Positions 26,920-34,887 are shown, counted from the stretch's first letter. The stretch is 64,000 nt of DNA from Saprospiraceae bacterium (GCA_019638455.1 JAHBTU010000003.1:186001-250000), one strand, 5' to 3'. Numbers and translations are program-made. Notes: generated by a model not told the origin, from the sequence alone.

Positions 26920-27304
26920 GTTCGTCACCGACACGATGGCGCTCGTTCTCTTTTTAGAAAAGCGCAAAATGCCGCAGCAAATCAAGGGCATTTTTCAGGC
27001 AACGATGGCCGGGTCGAATGAGATTTGGATTCCAGCAATGGTCTTGGCAGAAGTGGGTTATTTGACTGAACGGAAACGTATCTCCGCGAGTGTCGCCGAC
27101 GTTTTAAAATTGGTTTCCACAAATCAAAATTTTCATTTTCAAGAACTTAGTGCCGACATCGTATCGCTTGCCTTTCAAATTCCCGACATTCCAGAATTGC
27201 ATGACCGCTTGATAGCAGCGACGGCGCATTGGTTGAAGACTCCATTGATCACCAACGACCTGCGGATTCAAAATTCGGCGGCTGTTCAATCCATTTGGGC
27301 GTAA
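26912..27304 (+). CDS. PIN-domain toxin (VapC-like RNase)
   Basis: This 130-residue PIN fold has the first acidic residue in FVTDTMAL, a conserved Glu in MVLAEVGYL, and the later acidic pair in ELHDRLIAATAHW and LITNDLRI. Such proteins are Mg-dependent RNases, usually toxins. It starts at a TTG that overlaps the antitoxin's TAA by 8 bases, suggesting translational coupling that keeps toxin below antitoxin. No other start precedes the first catalytic Asp. Confidence 0.82.
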   Translation: MSKFVTDTMALVLFLEKRKMPQQIKGIFQATMAGSNEIWIPAMVLAEVGYLTERKRISASVADVLKLVSTNQNFHFQELSADIVSLAFQIPDIPELHDRLIAATAHWLKTPLITNDLRIQNSAAVQSIWA

Positions 27305-27395
27305 AAATCAAGGGAGTAGATTTTTTTTAGGAAAGTTATCCGTCGTCCTACAATTGGAGGCCGCAAGACGGGTATTTTGTTACAAATTCAACTCG

Positions 27396-27454
27396 TCCAA
27401 TCACAATCCCCTAGCCCTCGCCTTTGCAAATGGCTGCGAGGTAGAGAATTTGAC
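27396..27454 (-). pseudogene. Decayed copy of the thiolase gene 3' end
   Basis: This stretch resembles the last ~20 codons of the thiolase gene (27741-27800): both share TCACAATC, then TTGCAAATGG, then GCGAGG in order and orientation, with a short deletion and several substitutions. It lies just beyond the small gene that follows thiolase, so the thiolase end appears on both sides of that gene. It is either a leftover of an insertion event or the remains of a second thiolase gene. Confidence 0.55.
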
Positions 27455-27477
27455 TATTTAAAGGAAATTCCAGCTTA

Positions 27478-27723
27478 TTAAAGGCTCGAACCGAAGACCA
27501 TTACCCCTTCCCCTAACTTTAAATCCCCTTGATAGCTGTCGATGAGAAAATGAATTATCTGTTTCTTCATTTCTTTCCTGTTCTCAAGAGTGATTTGATT
27601 TAAAGTCATTTTCAGGTACTCATAGGATGTCTTTTCAGCCTCGAATTGGGCGGATAGAGACAGCGCTTCAATTTTGTCAATAATTTTTTGAAAACGCTCT
27701 ATAAATAGGGAGGGCGTAGGCAT
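27478..27723 (-). CDS. Small protein of unknown function downstream of thiolase
   Basis: This 81-residue, charged, mostly helical protein (FIERFQKIIDKIEALSLS, TSYEYLKMTLNQITLENRKEM) has no family I recognise. The ATG at 27723 lies 7 bases after the thiolase stop codon with AAGGA in between, so it is likely co-transcribed and translated with thiolase. It is bracketed by thiolase 3'-end sequence on both sides and looks more AT-rich than thiolase, which suggests a late arrival. Confidence 0.6.
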   Translation of the reverse strand: MPTPSLFIERFQKIIDKIEALSLSAQFEAEKTSYEYLKMTLNQITLENRKEMKKQIIHFLIDSYQGDLKLGEGVMVFGSSL

Positions 27724-27730
27724 ATTTTCC

Positions 27731-28909
27731 TTAAATTTTCTCAATCACAATCGCCGTAGCCCCGCCACCGCCGTTGCAAATGGCCGCGAGGCCGAGTTTG
27801 CCGTTTTTCTGTTGCAAAACATTGTTCAACGTCGTCACGATGCGCGCGCCCGAAGCGCCGAGCGGGTGGCCGAGCGACACCGCGCCGCCAAATACATTCG
27901 TCTGTTTGTGTTCGATTTCCATCACTTTTTCAAATGCCAGCGCGACAACGGAGAAGGCCTCGTTCACCTCGAAAAAGTCAATGTCGTTTTTTGAAACGCC
28001 CGCCATTTTCAAGGCTTTCGGCGCGGCGATGGTCGGCGTGGTCGTGAACCATTCCGGCTCCTGCTCAGCATCGGCGAAGCCGCGAATTTTGGCGATGGGT
28101 TTGAGGCCGAGGCGTTTCACGGCTTCTTCGCTGGCGAGGATGAGCGCCGTCGCGCCGTCGTTGATGGTCGAAGCGTTGGCAGCAGTCACCGTGCCGTCGG
28201 GTGTGAAGGCAGGGCGCAGGCCGGGTATTTTGTCGAACATCACCTTTTTATATTCCTCGTCCTCGACGATTTGCAGCGGGTCGCCTTTTTTCTGCGGAAT
28301 GGTGACGGGCACGATTTCCGATTTGAAAAAACCCGCTTCGGTCGCGGCGGCGGCGCGTTTGTAAGAGTCAATCGCAAAAGCGTCCTGTTCTTCGCGGCTG
28401 ATGGCGTACTTCGTCGCCGTCGCGTCGGCGCACACGCCCATCGCCTTTTGGTTATAGACATCGGTGAGGCCGTCTTTGGCGAGGCCGTCCACCAGCTCGC
28501 CGTTGCCGTACTTGAGGCCCCAGCGAGCGTTGGGCAGGTAGTAGGGGATTTGCGACATGTTCTCCATGCCGCCCGCCACGACGATGTCGTTGATGCCGAG
28601 CATGATGCTCTGTGCGCCAAAAGTGATGGCCTTCATGCCGGAGGCGCAGACCTTGTTAATCGTGGTGCAGGGAACGTTGTCGGGCAAACCCGCAAAACGC
28701 GCCGCTTGTCGAGCCGGGGCTTGGCCGAGGTTGGCGCTCACTACGTTGCCCATCAAGACTTCGTTCACTTCGTTGGTTGCGATACCCGCTTTTTCCAAAG
28801 CGCCTTTGATGGCCGCAGCGCCGAGTTGGGTGGCGGAAATGCCCGCCAAAACGCCGCCAAAACTCCCAATCGGAGTGCGCACGGCGGAGACGATGAATAC
28901 TTCTTTCAT
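27731..28909 (-). CDS. Acetyl-CoA C-acetyltransferase (thiolase)
   Basis: This 392-residue thiolase has the nucleophilic Cys in INKVCASGMKAI, the NGGMENMS-type loop (VVAGGMENMSQIPYYL), the GHPLGASGAR His loop and the C-terminal CNGGGGATA Cys. It condenses two acetyl-CoA to acetoacetyl-CoA or the reverse, for fatty-acid or ketone metabolism. HMG-CoA lyase (43 kb) and a 3-hydroxyacyl-CoA dehydrogenase (58 kb) are in the same window but not in the same operon. Confidence 0.95.
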   Translation of the reverse strand: MKEVFIVSAVRTPIGSFGGVLAGISATQLGAAAIKGALEKAGIATNEVNEVLMGNVVSANLGQAPARQAARFAGLPDNVPCTTINKVCASGMKAITFGAQSIMLGINDIVVAGGMENMSQIPYYLPNARWGLKYGNGELVDGLAKDGLTDVYNQKAMGVCADATATKYAISREEQDAFAIDSYKRAAAATEAGFFKSEIVPVTIPQKKGDPLQIVEDEEYKKVMFDKIPGLRPAFTPDGTVTAANASTINDGATALILASEEAVKRLGLKPIAKIRGFADAEQEPEWFTTTPTIAAPKALKMAGVSKNDIDFFEVNEAFSVVALAFEKVMEIEHKQTNVFGGAVSLGHPLGASGARIVTTLNNVLQQKNGKLGLAAICNGGGGATAIVIEKI

Positions 28910-29084
28910 GGTGGAGATTTAGTTAGAGCAAATAGCGCCGCAAAACTACGCGCATTTTTTGCCATTCGTATTTCAAAACCAAATTTGGCGAAACAAGGTT
29001 GCGCCTGTCATTTATTCGCCAAACCTCTTTTTTCCTTTTTTCTGCTTCTGAATTTAAAAAACGAAAAAAACGCTCGTTTGGCTG

Positions 29085-29117
29085 TTTGTGGTTTTCGTGA
29101 AATTTAATATATCTTTG
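29085..29117 (+). promoter_or_regulatory. Promoter for rhodanese-like gene
   Basis: TTTG at 29085-29088, a 21-base spacer, then TATCTTTG at 29110-29117. This is a full match to the Bacteroidota -33/-7 arrangement, 48 bases before the ATG. Confidence 0.7.
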
Positions 29118-29165
29118 CAAATGAAAATTGGTGCATTTATTTGTTAATCTAAAACTTTTTCAAAC

Positions 29166-29483
29166 ATGACTAATTTAAAAAGTTATTCTCCGCGTGAAGC
29201 GTATGCCGCCTATATGCTTGGTAGTGTATTGGTGGATGTGCGCGACGGCATGAGCACGAAGAAAAAAGACGTTGATGTGAAACAGATTGTCAGGCTGCCT
29301 TTCAGCGAGCTCGACCAACGGTTTGGCGAATTGCCTCCCGACCGGCCTGTGGTAATCGTTTCTGGCAAAGGCAGTAGGGGCATGGAGGCCGCCAAGTTTT
29401 TGCTTAGCCATGGCTATCATGATGTAGCCATTCTTGAGGGCGGCATGGTTGCTTGGGAGCAGGAAGGCTTCCCTGTGCGCTGA
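29166..29483 (+). CDS. Rhodanese-like domain protein lacking the catalytic Cys
   Basis: This 105-residue protein is a single rhodanese fold (SPREAYAAYMLGSVLVDVRD, LPFSELDQRF, ILEGGMVAWEQEGFPV). The active-site loop reads VVIVSGKGSRGM, so the sulfur-carrying Cys is absent and the protein is probably not a sulfurtransferase. It may be a regulatory or binding domain. It has its own well-formed promoter and a terminator shared with the convergent hemE gene. Confidence 0.85.
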   Translation: MTNLKSYSPREAYAAYMLGSVLVDVRDGMSTKKKDVDVKQIVRLPFSELDQRFGELPPDRPVVIVSGKGSRGMEAAKFLLSHGYHDVAILEGGMVAWEQEGFPVR

Positions 29484-29510
29484 TACGTTTTCTGCATCGG
29501 ACACATTGTT

Positions 29511-29552
29511 AAAACCGCTCAGCCCCCGTTTAGGGGCGAGGCGGTTTTTTTT
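29511..29552. terminator. Terminator between rhodanese-like gene and hemE
   Basis: AAAACCGC pairs with GCGGTTTT, with inner GCCCC/GGGGC, followed by a T-run. It lies between convergent genes; the hemE stop codon overlaps it. Confidence 0.85.
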
Positions 29553-30603
29553 ATGCTGTACGCCATGCAGCGCTTTTGACCGTTTCGACAAAAGCCCGCA
29601 CCCCATCTAAGGGCGTGTCTGGATAGACTCCATGGCCGAGGTTGGCAATATGCCGTCCTCCAAAGGCGCGGAGCATGGCGATTGTTTCCTTTTCAATGGT
29701 TTTGGTACCGGCATACAAGGCGCAAGGGTCGAGGTTGCCTTGCAGGACTTTGCTGCCGCGAGTGGCTATTTGGGCAAACTCCGGCGTGGTGTTCCAATCC
29801 AACCCGATTACCTGACAGGGCAAATCGGCCAAGTCTTCCAGCGCAAACCAAGCGCCTTTTGCAAAGACTGTTTTGGGCACTTCGGGCAGGGCTTCGCAGA
29901 TTTGGCGCAGATAAGGCACCGCAAAGGCGCGGTAGTGCGCGGGCGGCAGCTCGCCTGCCCATGAGTCGAAAAGTTGGAGCAAATCCGCACCTGCCGCGAC
30001 TTGATTTTTCAAATAATAAATCGTCGTGTCGGTGATTTTTTGCAAAAGCGAGTGGGCCAATTCCGGCTCGGTGTAGAGCATTCGGCGGGCTTTGGAAAAA
30101 GTCTTGCTGCCGCCACCTTCCGTCATGTAGGCCAAAATCGTCCATGGGGCGCCTGCGAAACCGATGAGCGGGACGCGGCCGTTGAGCTCGCGTTTGGTGA
30201 TTTTCAGGGCTTCGTACACATAGTCAAGTCGCTCAGCCGCTGCGGCGCCCGATGATAGTGTCGCGATGTCGTGCCGGGTTTCAATTATTTTTGGGAAACG
30301 CGGGCCTTTTGCCTCTACCATTTCATAGTCCAGACCCATCGCTTCTGGCACCACGAGAATGTCGCTGAAAATGATGGCCGCGTCCACGCCGAGTTCGTCC
30401 ACAGGTTGGATGGTGGCTTCGGCGGCTGCTTCGGGAGTCTTGACGAAAGCCTTGAAATCGGGGAATCGGGAGCGCAAGGCTCGGTATTGGGGCAAAATGC
30501 GTCCTGCTTGCCGCATCAGCCACACAGGGGCGCGCTCGGTGGCCTCTCCGGCGGCGGCACGGAGAAAAAGGTGGGGGAGGGATTTCGGATGGAGTGGGTT
30601 CAT
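29551..30603 (-). CDS. hemE: Uroporphyrinogen decarboxylase
   Basis: This heme-pathway enzyme converts uroporphyrinogen III to coproporphyrinogen III. The 350-residue product contains [16 protein letters not shown] (substrate-binding Arg), [14 protein letters not shown] and [14 protein letters not shown], and ends with [11 protein letters not shown]. It stands alone with its own -7 box; no other heme gene is adjacent. Confidence 0.96.
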   Translation of the reverse strand: MNPLHPKSLPHLFLRAAAGEATERAPVWLMRQAGRILPQYRALRSRFPDFKAFVKTPEAAAEATIQPVDELGVDAAIIFSDILVVPEAMGLDYEMVEAKGPRFPKIIETRHDIATLSSGAAAAERLDYVYEALKITKRELNGRVPLIGFAGAPWTILAYMTEGGGSKTFSKARRMLYTEPELAHSLLQKITDTTIYYLKNQVAAGADLLQLFDSWAGELPPAHYRAFAVPYLRQICEALPEVPKTVFAKGAWFALEDLADLPCQVIGLDWNTTPEFAQIATRGSKVLQGNLDPCALYAGTKTIEKETIAMLRAFGGRHIANLGHGVYPDTPLDGVRAFVETVKSAAWRTA

Positions 30604-30622
30604 GGAACGAAATTTAAGGCGG

Positions 30623-30630
30623 CAAAAGTA
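30623..30630 (-). promoter_or_regulatory. -7 promoter box for hemE
   Basis: TACTTTTG on the minus strand lies 19 bases before the hemE ATG. Confidence 0.65.
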
Positions 30631-30764
30631 AAAAGCGAAAAGAGGGCTGAGGTTGAAGTGGGTATTCGTGACAGGAAAGTGACGTGTTTTTTGCCGCTTG
30701 GGTGGCAGCGCAAAGTGATTTGTGGTAAAAAAAGAGACGAGGCGCGTCGGGGCTTCGATATTGT

Positions 30765-30945
30765 TATACCCAGATTAAAGAAGATTTGAACCTGCCGGTT
30801 GGCAAGGCAGGGATTTCCTTGATTGATTTGCATGATTTCCAAAGGATTGCGAGCGCCGTTCGTTCAAAACCACCTTGTCAGACCCTGTACTCAGGGGCTT
30901 GCCCGGCCAAGTGGAAGCGGACGGGGCTGATTTGCGTTGACTATA
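30765..30945 (+). repeat. Interspersed repeat R1, long form (copy B)
   Basis: This 181-bp element starts TATACCCAG and ends TTGACTATA. It carries the CCTGCC/GGCAGG hairpin (9-base loop) and the 57-bp long-form module with its own CCCTG-TACT-CAGGG hairpin. It is open in one frame from end to end and lies 54 bases before the PaaY-like start codon. An in-frame start inside it fuses to that gene, but this is not its natural start. Confidence 0.92.
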
Positions 30946-30999
30946 TTGGTTGGCTTTTCAGACTTTTGTGTTCTTTCGTTTTTCAAAAGAGACATAGTT

Positions 31000-31587
31000 A
31001 TGGTGTATGAATTCAACGGCTATCGCCCCGTCATTCATGAAAGCGCGTTCATTCACCCGCAGGCAGCCGTCACGGGCAATGTCATCATTGGACGGGATGT
31101 GTATGTTGGCCCCGGCGCGGCGATTCGCGGCGATTGGGGGGAAATCATCATCGAAGACGGGTGCAACGTGCAGGAGAATTGCACGGTGCACATGTTTCCC
31201 GGCGTCACCGTCCTGCTGAAGGCTGCCGCACATATCGGGCACGGGGCTATCATTCACGGCGCCACTGTTGGGCGCAACAGTCTTGTGGGCATGAATGCCG
31301 TGCTGATGGATGAGGTTGAAATCGGCGATGAGTGTATCATCGGTGCGCTGTGTTTTTTGAAAAGCGGGGAAAAAATTCCCCCGCGCAGCATGGTCGTGGG
31401 CAACCCCGGCAAAGTCGTCAAAGCGGTCTGCGACGAGATGCTGGCTTGGAAAACGGAAGGGACCCGGCTTTATCAGCAGTTGCCTGCCCAATGTTACGAA
31501 TCGCTCCGCCCCTGCGAGCCACTCCGGGTGTTGCCCACGAACCGCAAGGAAATGCAGGGGGATTACAAAATCTGGAAAAAGACGTGA
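31000..31587 (+). CDS. PaaY-like hexapeptide-repeat protein (gamma carbonic anhydrase fold)
   Basis: This 195-residue left-handed beta-helix protein (VTGNVIIGRDVYVGPGAAIR, GHGAIIHGATVGRNSLVGMN) aligns over its whole length with PaaY, including the end segment AWKTEGTRLYQQL...PLR. PaaY is a thioesterase/carbonic-anhydrase-like helper of phenylacetate degradation. The His metal ligands of the fold (HMFPG, HIGH, IHG) are present. The ATG at 31000 follows the R1 repeat. A PaaI-like thioesterase and a dehydrogenase of the same pathway type are at 58 kb, but the core paa genes are not in the window. Confidence 0.82.
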   Translation: MVYEFNGYRPVIHESAFIHPQAAVTGNVIIGRDVYVGPGAAIRGDWGEIIIEDGCNVQENCTVHMFPGVTVLLKAAAHIGHGAIIHGATVGRNSLVGMNAVLMDEVEIGDECIIGALCFLKSGEKIPPRSMVVGNPGKVVKAVCDEMLAWKTEGTRLYQQLPAQCYESLRPCEPLRVLPTNRKEMQGDYKIWKKT

Positions 31588-31593
31588 CCGACT

Positions 31594-33003
31594 TCAATCT
31601 ACTGACAGCAACTTTCTGCTCACGGTGTCTCCCATGTGTGAAATCACGGTGAGGACGAATGTGTTGCCTGCCTGTGGCACGGGAATGTTGACTTGGGTCG
31701 CCGTGGTGTTCAGTTGCCAGACGGTTTTTCCGTTCAAGTCTGTCAGCGTCCAGCGGCGCTCGGCAAGGTTTGGGGTTTCGGCCAACGTTATTTGCCAATG
31801 ATGTCCCCTCGTGGCTGGATTGGGGTAAATGGACGCAAACGGCTCGATGGGCTTTGTTGTTGACAACACGACGTCATTGGTCTTCAAAAGATATATGTCG
31901 GGCAATCCGAGCAAGGAGCCTTGCGTGAAACCCGTCGCCACCAGTTCTCCGTCGTCAGACAGCGCGACCGACCTCAACGTGCAAATGCCCGCGCCGTAAT
32001 ACTGGCGGGTTTGAACGACTGCGCCCAACGTATCCGTCCGATGGATGAAGCCGAAGATGTCGCCGGAAAAGTCGCCAGCCCAACCGCACAGCGCGTAACC
32101 GCCATGAGCCGTAAGCACCACGTCCTCGATTTGGTTGAAAAGATAGTCCTTCGAAAAGTCATAGGTTCTGGTCCAAAGGGTGTCGCCATTCGCGTCTGTT
32201 TTTATCAAAAAACCGCTACTGCTGCTGAATAGCGCATCAATTGTCGTTCCGCCAACCAGAAACCCGCCATCGCTTGTCGGCAGCACCGAGTAGCCCTGTT
32301 CGATAAGAGCTGGCGTTCCAAAACGCTTGTCCCAGAGTTGGTTGCCATTGGCATCGGTTCTGATGAGAAATATATCGTTTTCGCCTGCGGTGGGAGGGCT
32401 AGTTGTTTCGCCCGTAAGCACGAAGCCACCGTCGGTGGTGAGTGCAAGCGAATAGGGGGTGTTCACATTGTTGCCCTGACCGAATTGGCGAGTCCAGAGG
32501 GTGTCGCCGTCGCTGTTGGTGCGAATGAGGTAGATAAGATAGTCGGCAAAAAATCCGGTGTGCTCGCCAACCAAGGCAAACCCATTGTCAGGCGTTCTCA
32601 CAAAATCGAAGCACTTAACGGGCAAGGTCACTGTTTTGGACCAGAGCAAATTGCCTGAGGCATCTGTTCGATAAAACATGGTGCCCGCGCCATAGTCATA
32701 GCCCAACACCATGAATCCGCCGTCAGCCAGTTCAAGTACGGCATAGGCGTCTTCCTCTTCCGAGCTGCCAAAAGTTTTTTCCCACACGGTCGTTCCGTCT
32801 GTGCTGGTTTTGAGCAAAAAGATGTCAATGTTGTTGTTGGTTTCTTTTTTTCCAGCCACCACATAGTGACCGTCGTTCGTCTTGATGACGCTTCTGCCCA
32901 CGTCTTCTCCATCGGTTTCGCCAATGATTTTTTCAAATTTCAACTGGGCCTGCGCAGCTGTTGGCAAGGAAAGCAACAGCCCAAAAATGTACATTTTCTT
33001 CAT
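31594..33003 (-). CDS. Secreted repeat protein with T9SS tail
   Basis: This protein of about 469 residues has a signal peptide (LLLSLPTAAQAQ) and six or seven ~55-residue repeats of the form DGGF-x-GxT, FLIKTDANGDTLWTR-TFG. Such repeats form a beta-propeller-like solenoid common in Bacteroidota exported proteins. The C-terminal ~80 residues (IYPNPATRG, LTDLNGKTVWQL) form a T9SS sorting domain. The start at 33003 is chosen because the signal peptide begins there. It ends 6 bases from the convergent PaaY-like gene. The function is unknown. Confidence 0.85.
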   Translation of the reverse strand: MKKMYIFGLLLSLPTAAQAQLKFEKIIGETDGEDVGRSVIKTNDGHYVVAGKKETNNNIDIFLLKTSTDGTTVWEKTFGSSEEEDAYAVLELADGGFMVLGYDYGAGTMFYRTDASGNLLWSKTVTLPVKCFDFVRTPDNGFALVGEHTGFFADYLIYLIRTNSDGDTLWTRQFGQGNNVNTPYSLALTTDGGFVLTGETTSPPTAGENDIFLIRTDANGNQLWDKRFGTPALIEQGYSVLPTSDGGFLVGGTTIDALFSSSSGFLIKTDANGDTLWTRTYDFSKDYLFNQIEDVVLTAHGGYALCGWAGDFSGDIFGFIHRTDTLGAVVQTRQYYGAGICTLRSVALSDDGELVATGFTQGSLLGLPDIYLLKTNDVVLSTTKPIEPFASIYPNPATRGHHWQITLAETPNLAERRWTLTDLNGKTVWQLNTTATQVNIPVPQAGNTFVLTVISHMGDTVSRKLLSVD

Positions 33004-33059
33004 GTGGGTAAATGTTATGGATGCAAGTGAAATGAAGGATGGCATCGCGGCTTATTCAG

Positions 33060-33067
33060 CAAAGTTA
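33060..33067 (-). promoter_or_regulatory. -7 promoter box for T9SS repeat protein
   Basis: TAACTTTG on the minus strand lies 56 bases before the ATG at 33003. Confidence 0.55.
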
Positions 33068-33089
33068 GTGAGAAATCATGTAAGCCGAA

Positions 33090-33213
33090 TAGACCCAGAT
33101 TAAAGAGGATTTGAACCTGCTCGTTGGCACGGCGGGGATGCACTTGATTGATTCGCATGATTTTCAAAGGATTGCAAGTGTTGTTCGCTCACAACCACCT
33201 TGTGTTGACTATA
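33090..33213 (+). repeat. Interspersed repeat R1, short form, diverged (copy C)
   Basis: This 124-bp copy lacks the 57-bp module. It has many substitutions, mostly amino-acid-changing in the open frame, and its first codon position is TAG. The hairpin is still possible: CCTGCT pairs with GGCGGG through two G-U pairs around a 9-base loop. Confidence 0.85.
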
Positions 33214-33238
33214 ATTTTCCGAAAATTCGGAATACTTC

Positions 33239-33270
33239 TTGTCTGTTTTGGGCGTGTGCGTGTATCTTTG
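33239..33270 (+). promoter_or_regulatory. Promoter for tRNA-Thr/tRNA-Pro
   Basis: TTG at 33239-33241, a 21-base spacer, then TATCTTTG at 33263-33270, 20 bases before tRNA-Thr. Confidence 0.65.
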
Positions 33271-33290
33271 CCGCCTCTTTTTGAAAATCA

Positions 33291-33362
33291 GCCGGATTAG
33301 CTCAGCGGTAGAGCAGCTGATTCGTAATCAGCAGGTCGCGGGTTCAAATCCCGTGTCCGGCT
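33291..33362 (+). tRNA. tRNA-Thr (anticodon CGT)
   Basis: This 72-base cloverleaf has acceptor arms GCCGGAT and GTCCGGC plus discriminator T, an anticodon stem GCTGA/TCAGC with loop TTCGTAA, and T-loop GGTTCAAATCC. It reads ACG codons. CCA is not encoded. Confidence 0.95.
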
Positions 33363-33387
33363 CAAACAAGCCCCCAAAACCAATGAG

Positions 33388-33461
<74 letters not shown>

Positions 33462-33504
33462 CTAAAACGCTGTAAGTCAACAAACTTATGGCGTTTTTTA
33501 ATTT

Positions 33505-34284
33505 ATGCTGAAACTCATAGACACGCACGCGCACTTGTACTCCCCAAAGTTCGACCACGACCGGTCGGACATGGTGCGCCGTGCGGTGGCCGCCGGGGTG
33601 GAGCGCATTTATCTGCCCAACATTGACTCCGAATCCATCCAGCCGATGTTGGATTTGGAGGCCGCGTTCCCCAACAGTTGTTTTGCCATGATGGGGCTGC
33701 ATCCCAGCCATGTGCAACCCGACACTTACCAACAAGAACTGGCGCTGGCGGAAAAATGGCTTGGCGAACGCCGCTGGGCGGGAGTGGGCGAGACGGGCAT
33801 TGACCTGTATTGGGATAAATCAACCTTGGCGATACAGCAGGTTGCTTTTGCCCGCCAATGCGAATGGGCGAAAGAACTGCGGTTGCCGATTGTCATTCAC
33901 AGCAGGGAGGCCAACCGGGAGGCGATTGAAGTGGTGCGCACGGCGCAGGATGGCCGACTGCGGGGGATTTTTCATTGTTTTTCCGGCACGCTGGCAGAAG
34001 CCAAAGAAATGATTGGGTTGGGTTTCATGCTCGGAATTGGCGGCGTACTCACATACCCCAAGTCGGACTTGCCCGTCCTTTTGAAGGAAATATCTTTGGA
34101 GCATATCGTACTGGAGACCGACTCCCCATATCTGCCACCCGTGCCGCATCGGGGCAAGCGCAACGAAAGTGCCTACGTCCTCCACGTCGCCGAAAAACTG
34201 GCTGAGGTGAAGATGCTCTCGCTCGAAGAGGTGGCGCAGGCGACAACCGCCAATGCGCTGCGGATGTTTGGCAACGAATGTTAA
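33505..34284 (+). CDS. tatD: TatD-family metal-dependent hydrolase/DNase
   Basis: This 259-residue TIM-barrel protein has the metal ligands of the TatD family in order: DTHAHLYS, GETGID (Glu), LPIVIHSREA (His), FHCFSG (His) and LETDSPYL (Asp). Family members are 3'-5' exonucleases or broader hydrolases. It follows two tRNA genes; whether it is read from their promoter is unclear. Confidence 0.93.
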   Translation: MLKLIDTHAHLYSPKFDHDRSDMVRRAVAAGVERIYLPNIDSESIQPMLDLEAAFPNSCFAMMGLHPSHVQPDTYQQELALAEKWLGERRWAGVGETGIDLYWDKSTLAIQQVAFARQCEWAKELRLPIVIHSREANREAIEVVRTAQDGRLRGIFHCFSGTLAEAKEMIGLGFMLGIGGVLTYPKSDLPVLLKEISLEHIVLETDSPYLPPVPHRGKRNESAYVLHVAEKLAEVKMLSLEEVAQATTANALRMFGNEC

Positions 34285-34381
34285 GGCAAAATGTTAAAAT
34301 CATTCGCCCCGTTAATTCCGGGTTAAGACCTTATTTAAGTCATTATTCGCCTTTTTCTTTGTCCAAAAAACAGTTCTAACC

Positions 34382-34717
34382 ATGAAAAAGGCAATAATCA
34401 TCACTCTTTTGTTGGCATTCAGCCATATCGCAGTCCTTGCGCAAATCTATGTGAAAGGAGTTAGGCTAACGCCCGACAACACGGGTCAGTACGTCGAACT
34501 CGACCCACAATTTCGCCCTGACGGGCGCTGCTCGTTCATAGCGGACTATGGCCAGCCCAATCCCAAACAGGATTATGTGAGCGAGGCGGATGGCAAACGA
34601 CTTGATTTCAACAGCCTCGTGGATGGTCTGAATGTTTTTTATGCTGAGGGCTGGGAAGTGGCGCACATCACGCTCGTCGGCAACAATCGGCGCTACCTGC
34701 TAAAAAGGCGCTATTGA
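34382..34717 (+). CDS. Small exported protein of unknown function
   Basis: This 111-residue protein has a clear signal peptide (MKKAIIITLLLAFSHIAVLAQ). The mature part is about 90 residues with no recognised domain (GQYVELDPQFRPDGRCSF, AEGWEVAHITLVGNN). It stands alone and is followed by two hairpins. The protein size and the final VGNNRRYLLKR strand suggest a compact secreted alpha/beta fold. Confidence 0.65.
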   Translation: MKKAIIITLLLAFSHIAVLAQIYVKGVRLTPDNTGQYVELDPQFRPDGRCSFIADYGQPNPKQDYVSEADGKRLDFNSLVDGLNVFYAEGWEVAHITLVGNNRRYLLKRRY

Positions 34718-34763
34718 TATGCCTCGCGTCGCCATGCCCAAAACTTGGCGGCGCAAGGCATAT
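34717..34763 (+). repeat. R2-related hairpin element
   Basis: ATATGCCT...GCGTCGCC pairs with GGCGGCGC...AGGCATAT to give an almost perfect 17-bp hairpin. Its right half (CCCAAAACTTGGCGGCGC, then CATATA) matches the end of repeat R2 at 52114-52219. It overlaps the stop codon of the preceding gene. Confidence 0.6.
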
Positions 34764-34772
34764 AAAAACGGG

Positions 34773-34814
34773 GAGAGACTGCCCAACAAGCCTCGTTGGA
34801 CAGTCTCTCTTTTT
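34773..34814 (+). terminator. Intrinsic terminator
   Basis: GAGAGACTG...CCAAC pairs with GTTGG...CAGTCTCTC and is followed by six T. It serves the small exported protein gene; it also lies just beyond the end of the opposing tRNA-Arg. Confidence 0.85.
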
Positions 34815-34815
34815 G

Positions 34816-34887
34816 TGGTCTCAGCGGGAATCGAACCCACATCAAAAGTTTAGGAAACTTCTATTCTATCCGTTGAACTATGAGACC
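34816..34887 (-). tRNA. tRNA-Arg (anticodon CCT)
   Basis: The 72-base minus-strand cloverleaf has acceptor GGTCTCA/TGAGACC plus A, an anticodon stem GAAGT/ACTTT with loop TTCCTAA, and T-arm GGGTTCGATTCCC. It reads AGG. Confidence 0.93.
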
